IMG/VR virus record: IMGVR_UViG_3300009545_000021
Coordinates: 1 to 64,000 of that record
Source of the DNA: a virus
Length of the DNA stretch: 64,000 nucleotides
Reading direction: 5' to 3' (one strand)
A program made the position numbers and the translations under genes. This document shows positions 21,433 to 30,516 of this stretch, piece by piece. Each line of letters begins with the position of its first letter. Within the stretch, counting starts at the first letter, position 1. Under the pieces are notes generated by a model that saw nothing but the letters and a program-made list of their open reading frames with translations, was not told the origin of the DNA and did not search any database.

Positions 21433-23141
21433 CCCTGCGTCGGGCCCTCGCCAACGAACAGGCCGCTCTGCTCGAGCTGGACCGGATCGATTGCGAGGAG
21501 TCACTGTCGACCTTCGTGCGCGGAGGCTGGCGTTTTATCGATCCCGCGCCCCTGGTCTGGGGTTGGCACCTGGACGCCATTGCCGAGCACCTGCAGGGGG
21601 TGATGCTCGGTCATATCCGCAACCTTCTGATCAATGTGCCGCCGCGGTCCTCGAAATCCTCGATGATCTCGGTGGCCTTTCCGGCCTTCGTCTGGGCGCA
21701 ACGCGAGCGCGGCCCGCTCGCCGGCCCGCAGGTGCAATTCCTCTGCGCCTCCTACGCGCAGCCGCTCTCCAACACCCTGTCGATCAAGTGCCGCAGCCTG
21801 ATGCAGTCGCGCTGGTATCAGGAACGCTGGGGGGATCGGTTTCAGCTCGCCGGCGACCAGAACCGCGTCACCCGCTTCAACAACACCGAAAACGGCTACC
21901 GCATCGCCACTTCGGTTGATGGCGGCGCTACCGGCGAGGGCGGCAACGTCCTGATCATCGACGACGCGGTTTCGGCCAAGGAAGGCAATTCCGAGGCGCA
22001 CCGGCTCGCTGCGAACGAATGGTGGGACACCACCATGTCGACCCGCCTCAACAACCCGGAGGTCGACGCCCGCATCATCGTCGCACAGCGCCTGCACGAA
22101 GACGACCTGCCCGGCCACGTCCTCGACAAGGACGATGGCAACGAATGGACGCACCTCAATCTGCCGATGCGCTACGAAAGCGACCGGCATTGCGTCACCG
22201 TTTTGATGTGGGACGAGGAGGGCCAGCCGGCCAAGACCTGGCAAGATCCGCGCCTGGTCGAGGGCGAGCTGCTTTGCCCGGCCCGTTTCACCGATCGCGT
22301 CGTCTCCCGGCTCGAGCGCGATCTGGGTCCCTACAACGCCGCCGGCCAGCTGCAGCAGCGCCCCGAGCCCAAGGGCGGCGGCATCTTCAAATATGAGTGG
22401 TGGCAGCCTTTCGGCAATCCGACCGACCTCGCCGACCCGCTTTATCGCAAGTATCCCAAGTTCGATTACGTCGTCGCCTCGCTCGACACGGCCTATACCG
22501 AAAAACAGGAGAACGACTTTTCGGCCATGACGTTGTGGGGCGTCTGGTCTGGAAGGGCCCTCCCGATCTCGCCCGCCCGGGCCGATCGGGAGGGCAACCG
22601 CTACAACACCGGCGAAGAATCCCGCTGGCGTGATGCGATCGACGCGACTAAGATCATGCTAGTTTGGGCGTGGCAGGAGCGTTTGGACCTGCACAGCCTG
22701 GTCAAGAAGGCGGCGCAGACCTGCAAGGATTTCAAGGTCGACCGGCTGCTGATCGAGGCGAAGGCCTCCGGCATCTCGGTGGCGCAGGAAATCCGCCGGC
22801 TCTACCTCAACGAAAGCTGGGGCGTTCAGCTCATCAACCCGGGCAACCTCGACAAGGTGGCGCGGGCCTATTCGGTGCAGCATCTGTTTTCGGAAGGCAT
22901 GATTTGGGCGCCCTATCACGGCGACCAGCCGCGCAGCTGGGTCGAGCCGGTGATGCGGCAGATGGCCAGTTTCCCCAAAGCAACGCATGACGACTTGACC
23001 GATAGCGCCACGATGGCGCTGCGGCATTTGCGCGATGTCGGCTTTGCCGTGCGCTCTGCCGAAATCGAGGAGGAAATCGACCGTAGCCTGACCTATAGAG
23101 GCAAGCCGCCCGCGCCGCTTTATCCCGGCTGCGGCGCATGA
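21408..23141 (+). CDS. terL: Terminase large subunit
   Basis: 577 residues from GTG 21408. The ATPase half has a P-loop variant NVPPRSSKSS near 76-85, Walker B LIIDD near 182-186 and RxxxxDLPGHVL downstream. The nuclease half has Asp in SLDTAY (about 360), RLLIEAKASG (about 450) and HDDLTDSA (about 526), the acidic set of the RNase H-like domain. It cuts and pumps phage DNA into the capsid through the portal encoded at 24460. Start lies inside the previous gene, so they are coupled. Confidence 0.93.
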   Translation: MDGNALDLTLRRALANEQAALLELDRIDCEESLSTFVRGGWRFIDPAPLVWGWHLDAIAEHLQGVMLGHIRNLLINVPPRSSKSSMISVAFPAFVWAQRERGPLAGPQVQFLCASYAQPLSNTLSIKCRSLMQSRWYQERWGDRFQLAGDQNRVTRFNNTENGYRIATSVDGGATGEGGNVLIIDDAVSAKEGNSEAHRLAANEWWDTTMSTRLNNPEVDARIIVAQRLHEDDLPGHVLDKDDGNEWTHLNLPMRYESDRHCVTVLMWDEEGQPAKTWQDPRLVEGELLCPARFTDRVVSRLERDLGPYNAAGQLQQRPEPKGGGIFKYEWWQPFGNPTDLADPLYRKYPKFDYVVASLDTAYTEKQENDFSAMTLWGVWSGRALPISPARADREGNRYNTGEESRWRDAIDATKIMLVWAWQERLDLHSLVKKAAQTCKDFKVDRLLIEAKASGISVAQEIRRLYLNESWGVQLINPGNLDKVARAYSVQHLFSEGMIWAPYHGDQPRSWVEPVMRQMASFPKATHDDLTDSATMALRHLRDVGFAVRSAEIEEEIDRSLTYRGKPPAPLYPGCGA

Positions 23142-23590
23142 TGACGAGCCGATCCTATCGGGCTTGCGCGTCAAAACCCCGCTGGACACAGCTAGATCTT
23201 TTCGGCACCATCGCCGGCGCAACCACCATATGGATCGCCGCCATGGACCTCGAAGACCGTCGGGACCCTCCGACCGGACGCCAGATTCAAAAAGCTCGCC
23301 GCACGCTGAAGTGGAACGCCACGCGCCTGGCCGACGTCGCCGGCGTTTCGCACGGCATCATCGAAAACTGGGAAGCCGAATATCGCGTCAGCCGCCCCAT
23401 TCACCGGGAAATGGTGCGCGCCACGCTCGAAGCGGCCGGGTTCCGCTTTCTCGACGACAGTGAGAGCGAAAAAGACCGGGTCGTCTGGGCCAAGAACGGC
23501 GAGCCGGTCGAAGAGCCGCCGCTGCCCAAGAACATCGTCAAGATCAAGCAGAAGGCCGCCGAGCGAAAGGCAGCGTTAACGGCTTCTTAA
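23138..23590 (+). CDS. XRE-type HTH protein
   Basis: 150 residues from ATG 23138 (ATGA with terL); an ATG at 23243 gives 115 and removes a poorly conserved leader. HTH at about 47-72 (IQKARRTLKWNATRLADVAG then SHGIIENWE), a phage repressor/Cro-like fold. The tail is Lys-rich. A regulator between terminase and portal is unusual. Confidence 0.65.
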   Translation: MMTSRSYRACASKPRWTQLDLFGTIAGATTIWIAAMDLEDRRDPPTGRQIQKARRTLKWNATRLADVAGVSHGIIENWEAEYRVSRPIHREMVRATLEAAGFRFLDDSESEKDRVVWAKNGEPVEEPPLPKNIVKIKQKAAERKAALTAS

Positions 23591-23682
23591 GCTTGTTCCA
23601 CATTTCGTGGATTTTTCGGCCAAGGTGTGATTCACTGGCTCTGCAATACGCGAGGTCACCCCGCGTTCCCAAGGAGCCCCCG

Positions 23683-23877
23683 ATGATCATTAGCCCTGAC
23701 CAATCAAAACGTTATCGCCTGGCCTTGAACTGGACCGTCGAGCGTCTCGCCGACCTGACCGGCCTGAGCCGCTCGACCCTTTATGGCTGGGAAGCCGGCA
23801 AACGGCTCATCCGCCAGTCCAATCTGCGCATGATCCGCGCCACGTTCGACGGCGCCATGGAAGCCTTGAGGACGTAA
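23683..23877 (+). CDS. Small Cro/XRE-like HTH protein
   Basis: 64 residues from ATG 23683, chosen for the AAGGAG 8 bases upstream. RYRLALNWTVERLADLTG then SRSTLYGWEAG is a complete HTH. It resembles its neighbour at 23138 (both have ...LADxxGxSxxxxxxWE), so one probably arose by duplication. Binds DNA as a likely dimer; target unknown. Confidence 0.7.
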   Translation: MIISPDQSKRYRLALNWTVERLADLTGLSRSTLYGWEAGKRLIRQSNLRMIRATFDGAMEALRT

Positions 23878-23878
23878 C

Positions 23879-24259
23879 ATGCGCCTTTCCCACCGCCTGG
23901 TCGGTTGGGCTTATCGGCTGAGCGCCGCGCTGCACAAGCGCGGCCTCGTTGCCTGGTCCCTGACCTTCGCCGACGACAATGTCAGCCGCGCCGATCTCGA
24001 CAAGGCGGCCGACACGATTTTCGACCGTCTCGGTGAGGATGTCCGCACCGCGGCGCGCTGGCGCAAAGGTGAGGCCGAAATCCTCGGGGATCGCCTCTCC
24101 CGCCGCTACGATCTCGGCATGGCGCTGAACGAGGCCGCCAATCGCGCCTTGCAGGATCGCGCGCAGGCCAAGAAGCAAGAACAGCCGTTGACGGGCACGC
24201 AGTCGGCGGCGCTCGAATTCCAAAAGCGTTATCTGCAGGATCTGATCAACAAGTCTTGA
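23879..24259 (+). CDS. Helical phage protein upstream of portal
   Basis: 126 residues, all helix. An N-terminal hydrophobic stretch is weak; SAALEFQKRYLQDLINKS ends it. Small helical proteins here can be terminase or portal adapters, but I cannot assign it. The stop overlaps the next ATG. Confidence 0.6.
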   Translation: MRLSHRLVGWAYRLSAALHKRGLVAWSLTFADDNVSRADLDKAADTIFDRLGEDVRTAARWRKGEAEILGDRLSRRYDLGMALNEAANRALQDRAQAKKQEQPLTGTQSAALEFQKRYLQDLINKS

Positions 24260-24456
24260 TGCGGCATCCGCCTCATCCTTCCGGGCGTCCGCGCCCGCCG
24301 CGTCGTCTCGGTATTGTTTCCAGAGTGCAGGGCCAGCCGCAGGGATTTTTGAATCCGCGGCTCGAGGGTCCCTGGCACGACACGCGCGCTTTCGGCTTCA
24401 CCGATCCCCGCCGCGATTACCTCATCGCTGACGAGGAGCAGGACAAGCGCCGCTAA
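24259..24456 (+). CDS. Small phage protein
   Basis: 65 residues from ATG 24259 (TTG at 24256 is one codon longer). Pro/Arg-rich start, then GPWHDTRAFGFTDPRRDYL. No family recognised. Three bases before the portal gene. Confidence 0.5.
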   Translation: MRHPPHPSGRPRPPRRLGIVSRVQGQPQGFLNPRLEGPWHDTRAFGFTDPRRDYLIADEEQDKRR

Positions 24457-24459
24457 ATC

Positions 24460-26682
24460 ATGGCCGTCATTCCAAACATCCGCCTGGCGCCCCCGCCGGA
24501 CGATCGCCCTGCTTTGCCTGAAAGCCTGGATGTGCAGGTGATCGCCGACGGCGATAGCGGCATGCGCATCGATCCCAAGACCGGGGCGCTCGAAATCCCG
24601 ACGGCCGACGGCGGCGTCATCATCGATTTCAATCCGAATGCGGCTCGCGATGCCGCCGGCGCCAAAGACCACGATGCCAATCTCGCCGAGTACATCGACG
24701 AGATGGGCCTGGGCATGGTCGCCTCCGAGCTGATGACCGGCATTCAAAACGACGAACAGAGCCGGGCACAGTGGTTGGAGATGCGGGCGCTCGGCATTCG
24801 CCTGCTGGGCCTGTCGCTCAACACGCCGCAATCCGACGTCACCGCCTCGGCCGCCGGCACCGAAGGCATGTCGACGATCCAGCATCCCCTCATGCTCGAG
24901 GCGACGCTGCGCTTTCAGGCCAATGCCCGCGGCGAGCTTCTGCCCTCCGGCGGCCCGGTCAAGGGCACGTCGATGCTACAGGGTGACGGCCCGAACAAGG
25001 ACAACCTGGCCGAAGCGCTCGAGCGCGACTTCAACTATTGGCTGACCTGCATCGCCACCGAATATGTGCCCGATACCGATCGCACGCTGTTTCGGGTCGG
25101 CTATGGCGGCTGCGAGTTCAAGAAGGTCTTTCACGACCCGATCCGCCGGCGCCCGCGCATCGAAAGCGTCGATGCCAAAGACCTGGTGGTCTCGGACGCC
25201 TCGACCGACATGGCGAGCTGCGCCCGCATTACCCAGATCATTTCGATGCGGCGCTCGATCCTCAAGCGCATGCAGATCGTCGGCGCCTATCGCGACGTGC
25301 CGCTGTCGCATATGGGCTATCAGATGGCCGATCCCGTCAAGCGCGAGATCGCCGAAATGCAGGGCACCATGGCGGTGCCGCAGCGCCCGGAAGATCAGGA
25401 TTATACGATCTACGAGTGTTATTGCGAGCTGGACCTGCCCGGCTTCGAGGACAAGGAAAACGGCAAGGCGACCGGCCTGCCGCTGCCCTATAAGGTGACG
25501 ATCGAGAAGGATAGCCAGCAAATCCTGGAGATCCGGCGCAACTGGCGCGAAGACGACGAAATGAAGCTGCCGCGCCAGCGCTTCGTCAAATACCCCTTCG
25601 TGCCGGGCCTGGGCTTCTACGATATCGGCTTCGTCCACATTCTCGGCAACACCACCAACGCCATCACCGCGGCCTGGCGCGAAATGCTCGACGCCGGCAT
25701 GTTCGCCAATTTTCCGGGCTTCCTCTACGCCAAGATGGCCGGGCGCCAGCTCACCAACGAATTTCGGGTGCCCCCCGGCGGCGGCGTGCCGATCGAGACC
25801 ATGGGCCAGCCGATCAATCAGGCGGTGATGCCGCTGCCCTACAAGGACATTTCGCCGGCTTTCGCGCAGTTCACCGACCAGATCGCCCAAACCGGCCAGC
25901 GCGTCGGCGGCACGGCGGAAATTCAGGTCGGCGAGGGCAATACCGAGGCGCCGGTGGGCACGACGCTCGCCTTGATCGAGCAGGCGCAAAAGATCATGGA
26001 TGCGGTGCACAAGCGCCTGCATGCGGCGCAGTCGGAAGAATTCCAGCTCCTGAAGGAATGTTTTCGCGAGGACCCTGGCGCTTTCGTCCGGGCCCTGCGT
26101 GGAAAAGGCTCGCGCACCGATTGGAACGAGCAGCAGTTCCTGGACGCGCTCGAGGCCGTCGACATCGTGCCGCGCGCCGACCCCAACACGCCCTCGCACA
26201 TGCACCGCCTGATGAAGGTGATGGCGGTCAAGCAGCTGCAGGGCGCCAATCCGACGCTTTACGATCCGCGCGCCGTCGATGTCTGGGCCCTCAATCAGAT
26301 CGGCGTCGCCGATGCGCAGTCGCTGTTCGCCCCGCCCAACGCCAATGGGCCGCCGCCCGACCCAAAACTGATCGCCAAGACCATGGAGCTGCAGCTCAAG
26401 GCACAGCAGGCGCAGGCGGACAACGCCGCCGACATCGCCGATACCCAGCTCAAGGCCAAGACGGCGGTGCAGCAGAGCCAGGACAAGGCCCTGGATCGCC
26501 AGTCCAAGGAGAAGATCGCCGCCATGGATCTCGCCCGCGAGATGGTGGTGCACTCGACCCCGCCCGGCGTCATCGGCGACCAGGTTCACGCCGCCGACCA
26601 GGCCGGCATCATGCCCGGCCCCGCCGGTGCCAGCGCCGAGCCTACGCCTTCCACCCCAACGCCGTCCCCCGAGCTGTTCTGA
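24460..26682 (+). CDS. Portal protein
   Basis: 740 residues, the size of podophage portals. Order of features: acidic N-terminus; helical clip and stem region with YVPDTDRTLFRVGYGGCEFKK near 200; wing; LPRQRFVKYPFVPGLGFYDIGF near 370-390; TNAITAAWREMLDAGMFANFPG near 400-420; a Gln/Ala-rich C-terminal helix (about 640-700) of the barrel type. A dodecameric ring for DNA entry, and for binding of head-completion proteins. Placed after terL as usual. Confidence 0.85.
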   Translation: MAVIPNIRLAPPPDDRPALPESLDVQVIADGDSGMRIDPKTGALEIPTADGGVIIDFNPNAARDAAGAKDHDANLAEYIDEMGLGMVASELMTGIQNDEQSRAQWLEMRALGIRLLGLSLNTPQSDVTASAAGTEGMSTIQHPLMLEATLRFQANARGELLPSGGPVKGTSMLQGDGPNKDNLAEALERDFNYWLTCIATEYVPDTDRTLFRVGYGGCEFKKVFHDPIRRRPRIESVDAKDLVVSDASTDMASCARITQIISMRRSILKRMQIVGAYRDVPLSHMGYQMADPVKREIAEMQGTMAVPQRPEDQDYTIYECYCELDLPGFEDKENGKATGLPLPYKVTIEKDSQQILEIRRNWREDDEMKLPRQRFVKYPFVPGLGFYDIGFVHILGNTTNAITAAWREMLDAGMFANFPGFLYAKMAGRQLTNEFRVPPGGGVPIETMGQPINQAVMPLPYKDISPAFAQFTDQIAQTGQRVGGTAEIQVGEGNTEAPVGTTLALIEQAQKIMDAVHKRLHAAQSEEFQLLKECFREDPGAFVRALRGKGSRTDWNEQQFLDALEAVDIVPRADPNTPSHMHRLMKVMAVKQLQGANPTLYDPRAVDVWALNQIGVADAQSLFAPPNANGPPPDPKLIAKTMELQLKAQQAQADNAADIADTQLKAKTAVQQSQDKALDRQSKEKIAAMDLAREMVVHSTPPGVIGDQVHAADQAGIMPGPAGASAEPTPSTPTPSPELF

Positions 26683-26694
26683 AAGGGCGCCGAG

Positions 26695-27414
26695 ATGAGC
26701 ATGAAGAAAGAGGCCAAGGCCTCGCACGCTTCCAAGCGCGCCGCCATGGGCCTGACCACGGCCTTTCCGATCAAGAAGACGGCCGGCCCCTCCGATGCGC
26801 CGCTGAGCAATGACGAGCAGTCTTGGCAGCTGCCGGCGGCCGGGCGCAAGCATGGCGGGCGCATCGGCATTCCCGGCGGCGGCGCCAAGCACCGCCTCGA
26901 TCGCAAGGGGCCCGGGAAGGCAGTCGGCGCGCCGGGCTTCGCCATGCAGAGCGCTGCACCGGCGATGGATTCCGGCGCGCCGTCGCCCGATCTCGAGATG
27001 AAGAAGGGAGGTGCGGTCAAGCGCGCCGATGGTGGGCGTGTTGGCTACGCCGATGGCGGCCCGGTCAAGCAGAAGAAGGGCGCGACCACAGTCAATGTCG
27101 TGATCGCGCAGGCGCCCTCCGGCGGCGCCGGCGGCGCGCCCATGCCGCCGATCACCCCGCCGATGGGCCCACCCCCTGGGCCTCCGCCGGGACCGCCTCC
27201 GGGTCCCCCGCCCGGCGGCATGGGGGGAGGGGCCCCGACCATCATCAACGCCCCGCCTGGCGCGGGCGGTGGACCGCCGCCGCCGATGCGCAAGGATGGC
27301 GGCCGGGTCGACAAGTCGCTGGCCATGGATGACGGCGCCGGCGGCGGCCTCGGCCGGCTCGAGAAGGTCAAGAAGTACGGCGCCAATGCCGGCAAGACCC
27401 CGCCGGGGCCTTGA
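26695..27414 (+). CDS. Basic Gly/Pro-rich structural protein
   Basis: 239 residues. Two blocks of Lys-Gly-Gly repeats (HGGRIGIPGGG near 61-71; KKGGAVKRADGGRVGYADGG near 102-121), a Pro-Gly run near 155-180, and an R-rich end. Low-complexity proteins with GGRVG blocks recur in this phage (32376, 44015) and in other phages beside portal and scaffold genes. Function not known; perhaps capsid-lining or DNA-binding. Confidence 0.6.
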   Translation: MSMKKEAKASHASKRAAMGLTTAFPIKKTAGPSDAPLSNDEQSWQLPAAGRKHGGRIGIPGGGAKHRLDRKGPGKAVGAPGFAMQSAAPAMDSGAPSPDLEMKKGGAVKRADGGRVGYADGGPVKQKKGATTVNVVIAQAPSGGAGGAPMPPITPPMGPPPGPPPGPPPGPPPGGMGGGAPTIINAPPGAGGGPPPPMRKDGGRVDKSLAMDDGAGGGLGRLEKVKKYGANAGKTPPGP

Positions 27415-27417
27415 ACC

Positions 27418-27636
27418 ATGTACGTCATCGCGCGATCGGACATTGAGGACATCAAGAGGGCCTTGCGCAAGGCCGTCTGGAAGGATGCCAATGGCCTGAT
27501 CATCGATCAGAGCAAGCACGAGACCTATTACGAAAAGGCGGCTGAGGTCGCCCTTTCGATCCTGTCCCCGCATGCTTTCCATGAGATCCGGCCGAGCGAT
27601 ACGGTGCCGATCAACCTGTTCGACATCCGTAAGTGA
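27418..27636 (+). CDS. Small phage protein
   Basis: 72 residues, three bases after the previous stop. Alpha/beta (MYVIARSDIEDIKRALRKAV) with no known motif. Its stop overlaps the next GTG. Confidence 0.6.
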   Translation: MYVIARSDIEDIKRALRKAVWKDANGLIIDQSKHETYYEKAAEVALSILSPHAFHEIRPSDTVPINLFDIRK

Positions 27637-27857
27637 ATTCGCTCGATATCGATTTTGCGCGTCGCCTCGACGCGCTGCTGCGCGAAGAGATTGAGACCCG
27701 CACCAACAACATCGCCGCCGGCCATGCGCAGGACTACGCGAAGTATCGCGAGATGGTCGGCGGCCTGTTCGCCCTGCAAGCCCTGCGAGAAATCGTCCAT
27801 CGCGTGCACGACGAACTGATGCACGGCCCAACCCCCACACAAAGGCAAATGTCATGA
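27633..27857 (+). CDS. Small helical phage protein
   Basis: 74 residues from GTG 27633 (GTGA overlap). Helical, His/Arg-rich (GGLFALQALREIVHRVHDEL). Unknown function. Its stop overlaps the GroES-like start by four bases. Confidence 0.6.
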   Translation: MNSLDIDFARRLDALLREEIETRTNNIAAGHAQDYAKYREMVGGLFALQALREIVHRVHDELMHGPTPTQRQMS

Positions 27858-28261
27858 CGGTGAGCGCCCTTCCGCGCGCCCCCGGGCTGCTGCAGCAGTC
27901 CAGCGAAGAGGATATTCGCAAGCAGATCGGCGACCTGAGCCGCTTCACGGTGATGCACAATCAGGTGCTGGTCGCCATTTTCATCCGCCCGGAAAAGACC
28001 GCTGCCGGCATCTACCTGCCGAACCAGACTCTGAAAGAGGATGTCTGGCAGGGCAAGGTTGGCCTGGTCCTGAAAAAGGGCCCGCTCGCCTTCGTTTCCG
28101 ACAATCGCACCGATTTCGGCGGCCTCGACGTCGAGCCGGGCGATTGGGCTGTGTTTCGCGTCTCCGATGGCCTGCAACTCAACGTCAACGGGGTGGTCTG
28201 CCGCCTCGTCGAGGACGTGCACATCAAGGCCGTCACCCCCGATCCCCTCCTGATCTACTGA
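27854..28261 (+). CDS. GroES-like co-chaperonin
   Basis: 135 residues. From about 30 the fold is Cpn10: MHNQVLVAIFIRPEKTAAGIYLP, then KVGLVLKKGP and a long loop, then DVEPGDWAVFRVSDGLQL. An extra N-terminal stretch of 30 residues and an insertion replace the standard mobile loop. Phage co-chaperonins (T4 gp31) replace host GroES for capsid folding. It sits between portal and coat, which fits that role. Confidence 0.75.
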   Translation: MTVSALPRAPGLLQQSSEEDIRKQIGDLSRFTVMHNQVLVAIFIRPEKTAAGIYLPNQTLKEDVWQGKVGLVLKKGPLAFVSDNRTDFGGLDVEPGDWAVFRVSDGLQLNVNGVVCRLVEDVHIKAVTPDPLLIY

Positions 28262-28269
28262 GCACGGCG

Positions 28270-29223
28270 ATGGCCATCGACAAAAACGACGACGATCTCA
28301 TCCTCGACATCCCGGAGTCGGATGTCGCCGGCAAAGCTGAGCCGGCAAAGTCTTCCGAAGACGAGGGCGTTGCCGCCCTCAAGGCCCGGGTCGAGGAAGC
28401 CAAGAAGGCGCGCGAGGCCGATCGCCTGGCGCGCGAGGAATCCGAGCGCCGCGCCGCCTCCGCCAGCGAGGAAGCCAATCGCCTGCGCCGCGACATGGCC
28501 TCGGTGCGGGCCGAAGCCTCGTCCGATCGCCTGAATATGGTGGTCGCGGCCATCGACAGCGTGCAGCGCGAGGCGGAAATGGCCACGGCCGCCTTCGAAG
28601 CCGCCGCCACCACCGGTGATTACAAGGCTTTGGCCAAGGCGCAGCGCGAAATCTCGCGTGCCGAGGCCCGTCTCATGCAGCTTGAGGCCTCGAAAGATGC
28701 GGTTTCGGCCGAAATCAGCGCCGCCAAGGGCCGCGCCGAGCAGCCGCAGCGCGCCGAGAGCAACAATTCGGACCCGGCCGACCGCTATATCGCCAGTTTG
28801 ACGCCGCGCAGCGCCGTTTGGATGGCACAGCACCGCGATTTGCTCGCCAGCAATGGTGCGCCGAAGCAAGAATTGATCGCAGCGCACAATCTCGCCCTCG
28901 CCAAGGGCCATCAGGCCGATTCCGACGGCTATTTCAGCTATATCGAGCGCAAATTGACCGAATTTCGCAATGAAGACGCTGAAACCGGCACCGCTGAGCC
29001 CGACAACGGCAATATCGTCGTCGATCTCGCCCCCAAGCGCAGCGCCGCCCCCTCCGCCCCGGTCAGCCGCAGCGCGCCGGGCGACCGCAACAACGGCACC
29101 CGCGTCACTTTGAACCGCGAACAGCTCGAAGCGGCCGAAATCGCCGGCATGACGCCGTCCGAATACGCCGAATCGCTGCGCAGCCCCGAAACCAAGGCGC
29201 GTTTGGCGCGCTATATCCGCTGA
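28270..29223 (+). CDS. Scaffold-like protein
   Basis: 317 residues from ATG 28270 (the frame runs further upstream inside the co-chaperonin gene). Acidic N-terminus, then a coiled coil from about 40 to 190, then a polar region and a short C-terminal segment with LEAAEIAGMTPSEYAESL that could bind the coat. Length, coiled coil and place before the coat gene fit a scaffold protein. No protease is visible nearby. Confidence 0.7.
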   Translation: MAIDKNDDDLILDIPESDVAGKAEPAKSSEDEGVAALKARVEEAKKAREADRLAREESERRAASASEEANRLRRDMASVRAEASSDRLNMVVAAIDSVQREAEMATAAFEAAATTGDYKALAKAQREISRAEARLMQLEASKDAVSAEISAAKGRAEQPQRAESNNSDPADRYIASLTPRSAVWMAQHRDLLASNGAPKQELIAAHNLALAKGHQADSDGYFSYIERKLTEFRNEDAETGTAEPDNGNIVVDLAPKRSAAPSAPVSRSAPGDRNNGTRVTLNREQLEAAEIAGMTPSEYAESLRSPETKARLARYIR

Positions 29224-29234
29224 AGGAGGCCGAA

Positions 29235-29777
29235 ATGGCCGAACGCACCCCCAAATACCGCTATACCGAGGAAGAGGCCGCCCTGGCCGAAGGTTTGACG
29301 CCGCCGGCCCCGCCGGCCGCCGCCCGTTCGGCGCTGCGCAGTGAATCGACGCATGGCCGGGTGCGCAAGCGCAAGGGTGGCTCGACCCTCAACCGTTTCC
29401 ATGTCGATGCCTGGAAGATTCCGCCCGGCTGGTCCTATGAATGGAAGCGCCACACCCTCGCGGGACAGCAGGACCCGGCCTATGCGGTCGAAATGGCCGA
29501 GCAGGGCTGGGAAGCCGTGCCGGTCGATCGTCACCCCGAATTCATGCCGTCCGGTTGGACCGGCCCGATTTTGCGGGACGGCATGCTGCTCATGGAGCGG
29601 CCGATCGAGCTGACGCGCGAGGCTCAGGAAGAGGACATGGCCAATGCCCGCATGACGGTGCGCATCAACGAAGCGCGCCTCAACGGCACCCCGGCCGGCT
29701 CCTTCGATCGCACCAAGGCGAGCGTTCGCCACGAGCACACCGACGGCCTGGCGGAAAGTTTCGAGATTCCGGGCTAA
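29235..29777 (+). CDS. Structural protein in the capsid cluster
   Basis: 180 residues with strong SD (AAGGAGG). Contains WKIPPGWSYEWKRHTLAGQQ and GWEAVPVDRHPEFMP, a pattern seen next to phage coat genes. Function unknown; minor capsid or decoration protein likely. Confidence 0.6.
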   Translation: MAERTPKYRYTEEEAALAEGLTPPAPPAAARSALRSESTHGRVRKRKGGSTLNRFHVDAWKIPPGWSYEWKRHTLAGQQDPAYAVEMAEQGWEAVPVDRHPEFMPSGWTGPILRDGMLLMERPIELTREAQEEDMANARMTVRINEARLNGTPAGSFDRTKASVRHEHTDGLAESFEIPG

Positions 29778-29904
29778 CGGGTCTTGCGAAAGCGCCAGAT
29801 CCGAGTCAATCGTAACGGCATCTGCGCTTCCTCGGGTCGAGGGAGCATCACCCGATCACGGCACGGCGGGACGCTGGCTGGATCATCCCATTGGATGACC
29901 AGTC

Positions 29905-30504
29905 ATGGCCAACACCAATGCCCCGTTTGGGTTCGTGCCGACCAGCAACATGTCTGGTGCGGCGCCCAATTACGGGCAGGTCACCCGCCTCGCGCAATAC
30001 AACGCCGCGGCCATCTACACGGGTGACGTCGTCGCTTCGCAGGCCGACGGCACCATCGCCATCGCTTCCCCCGGCACCACGCAGATCTTCGGCATCTTTG
30101 TCGGCTGCGAATACCTGTCGGTGTCGCAGGGCAAGCTGATCTGGAACAATTATTGGCCGGGCAGCGACGTCGCCTCGGGCAATTACGTCACCTGCTACTG
30201 CATCAACGATCCCGCGGCCCTGTTCACGGCGCAGGCCGGCGGCTCGACCTCGACGGGCATCGTGCTCGCCGACATCGGCAACAACGTCAATTTCGCGGTC
30301 GGCACCCCGACGGCGGCCAATGGCCGTTCCGGCGCCTATGTCGACGTGACGACGCTGTCGCCGTCCACCACCACGCGCCCCTTCCGCATCATCTCGCTGA
30401 TCACCGCGCCGCCCGGCGCGAACGGCACCGATGCGACCTCCGCCTACAACCAGATCGTCGTCGGCTTCAACTTCGCCGATAGCCGCTCCACCACCGGCAC
30501 GTAA
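29905..30504 (+). CDS. Probable head decoration protein
   Basis: 199 residues, directly before the coat gene. Starts ANTNAPFGFVP and is beta-rich (IASPGTTQIFGIFVGCEYL, then IVLADIGNNVNFAVG), typical of small trimeric or monomeric cement proteins. A TCATCC-CATT-GGATGA hairpin (29882-29897) lies just before its ATG and may set its high expression or restrict it. Confidence 0.6.
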   Translation: MANTNAPFGFVPTSNMSGAAPNYGQVTRLAQYNAAAIYTGDVVASQADGTIAIASPGTTQIFGIFVGCEYLSVSQGKLIWNNYWPGSDVASGNYVTCYCINDPAALFTAQAGGSTSTGIVLADIGNNVNFAVGTPTAANGRSGAYVDVTTLSPSTTTRPFRIISLITAPPGANGTDATSAYNQIVVGFNFADSRSTTGT

Positions 30505-30516
30505 GGGAGAGATCCG

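Noticed and set aside
24976-27960. 994-residue antisense reading frame across the portal gene
   Set aside because: A shadow of high-GC codon usage; the portal and its neighbours on the plus strand have clear family features and ribosome-binding sites.
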